The position numbers were made by a program, and so were the translations under genes. From positions 1-35,380 of the forward strand of contig JAFGGA010000179.1 in NCBI GenBank assembly GCA_016930835.1: a stretch of DNA of 35,380 nucleotides. The letters are read 5' to 3'. This document shows, piece by piece, positions 35,368 to 35,380 of the stretch; position 1 is the first letter of the stretch, and each line of letters begins with the position of its first letter. The notes below the pieces were generated by a model. It ran no database searches. It worked only from the letters and a program-made list of their open reading frames with translations, and was not told the DNA's origin. This DNA is from Deltaproteobacteria bacterium (lineage in GTDB: Bacteria > Desulfobacterota > DSM-4660 > Desulfatiglandales > HGW-15).

Positions 35368-35380
35368 ATGCATCTCCTTA

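Noticed and set aside
1-35380. CRISPR arrays, insertion sequences, attachment sites, prophage or toxin-antitoxin genes
   Set aside because: I saw no regularly spaced repeats, transposases, integrases, terminal inverted repeats or recognisable toxin-antitoxin pairs by eye. Short or diverged examples could have been missed.

Overview
The window reads as one chromosome segment of a moderately AT-rich Gram-negative anaerobe. The most likely source is Desulfobacterota (former Deltaproteobacteria). This is inferred from the gene order ispE - tRNA-Gln - prs - rplY(ctc) - pth, the DUF1844 protein, a K+-dependent-type membrane pyrophosphatase, a GTP-type PEP carboxykinase and a zinc-finger/HDOD regulator. 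I saw no insertion sequence, phage gene, CRISPR array or rRNA.

Layout. (1) 1-1.5 kb: the possible tail of an entering gene, a PurN-like formyltransferase (-) and a small cupin (+). (2) 1.6-8.7 kb: a compact (+) operon for export of a surface polysaccharide. It has its own promoter and encodes an ExeA-type ATPase, a degenerate HD-GYP protein, a Wza-like lipoprotein, a Wzc-like chain-length/tyrosine-kinase protein and a Wzy/WaaL-like membrane protein. It contains no glycosyltransferases or flippase. (3) 8.7-23.3 kb: mostly housekeeping. A small acidic protein (-) is followed by serA, DUF1844, ispE, tRNA-Gln, prs, rplY, pth, hppA, carD, an rluD-type pseudouridine synthase, rho, rpmE, prfA and prmC (all +). 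A long leader with a strong promoter and nested pairing potential precedes rho. (4) 23.3-26.8 kb: a PilZ-like protein, a zinc-finger HDOD protein and a CheD-like protein lacking its catalytic cysteine (all -), then a divergent exported rhodanese (+). (5) 26.8-35.4 kb: dnaE (-), a degenerate receiver-domain protein overlapping rarA (+), and a pckG - cysteine desulfurase/selenocysteine lyase-like pair (-).

How the genes fit together. The core supplies serine, isoprenoid, PRPP and PPi metabolism plus translation termination and ribosome functions. The accessory interest lies in signalling proteins with altered active sites (HD-GYP without its HD dyad, CheD without Cys, a receiver with a reduced acidic pocket, PilZ without the usual arginine motif) and in the rho leader. 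No single undescribed system is proven. The best candidates for follow-up are the rho-leader RNA, the CheD-like/HDOD pair and the polysaccharide operon with its extra-helix kinase.
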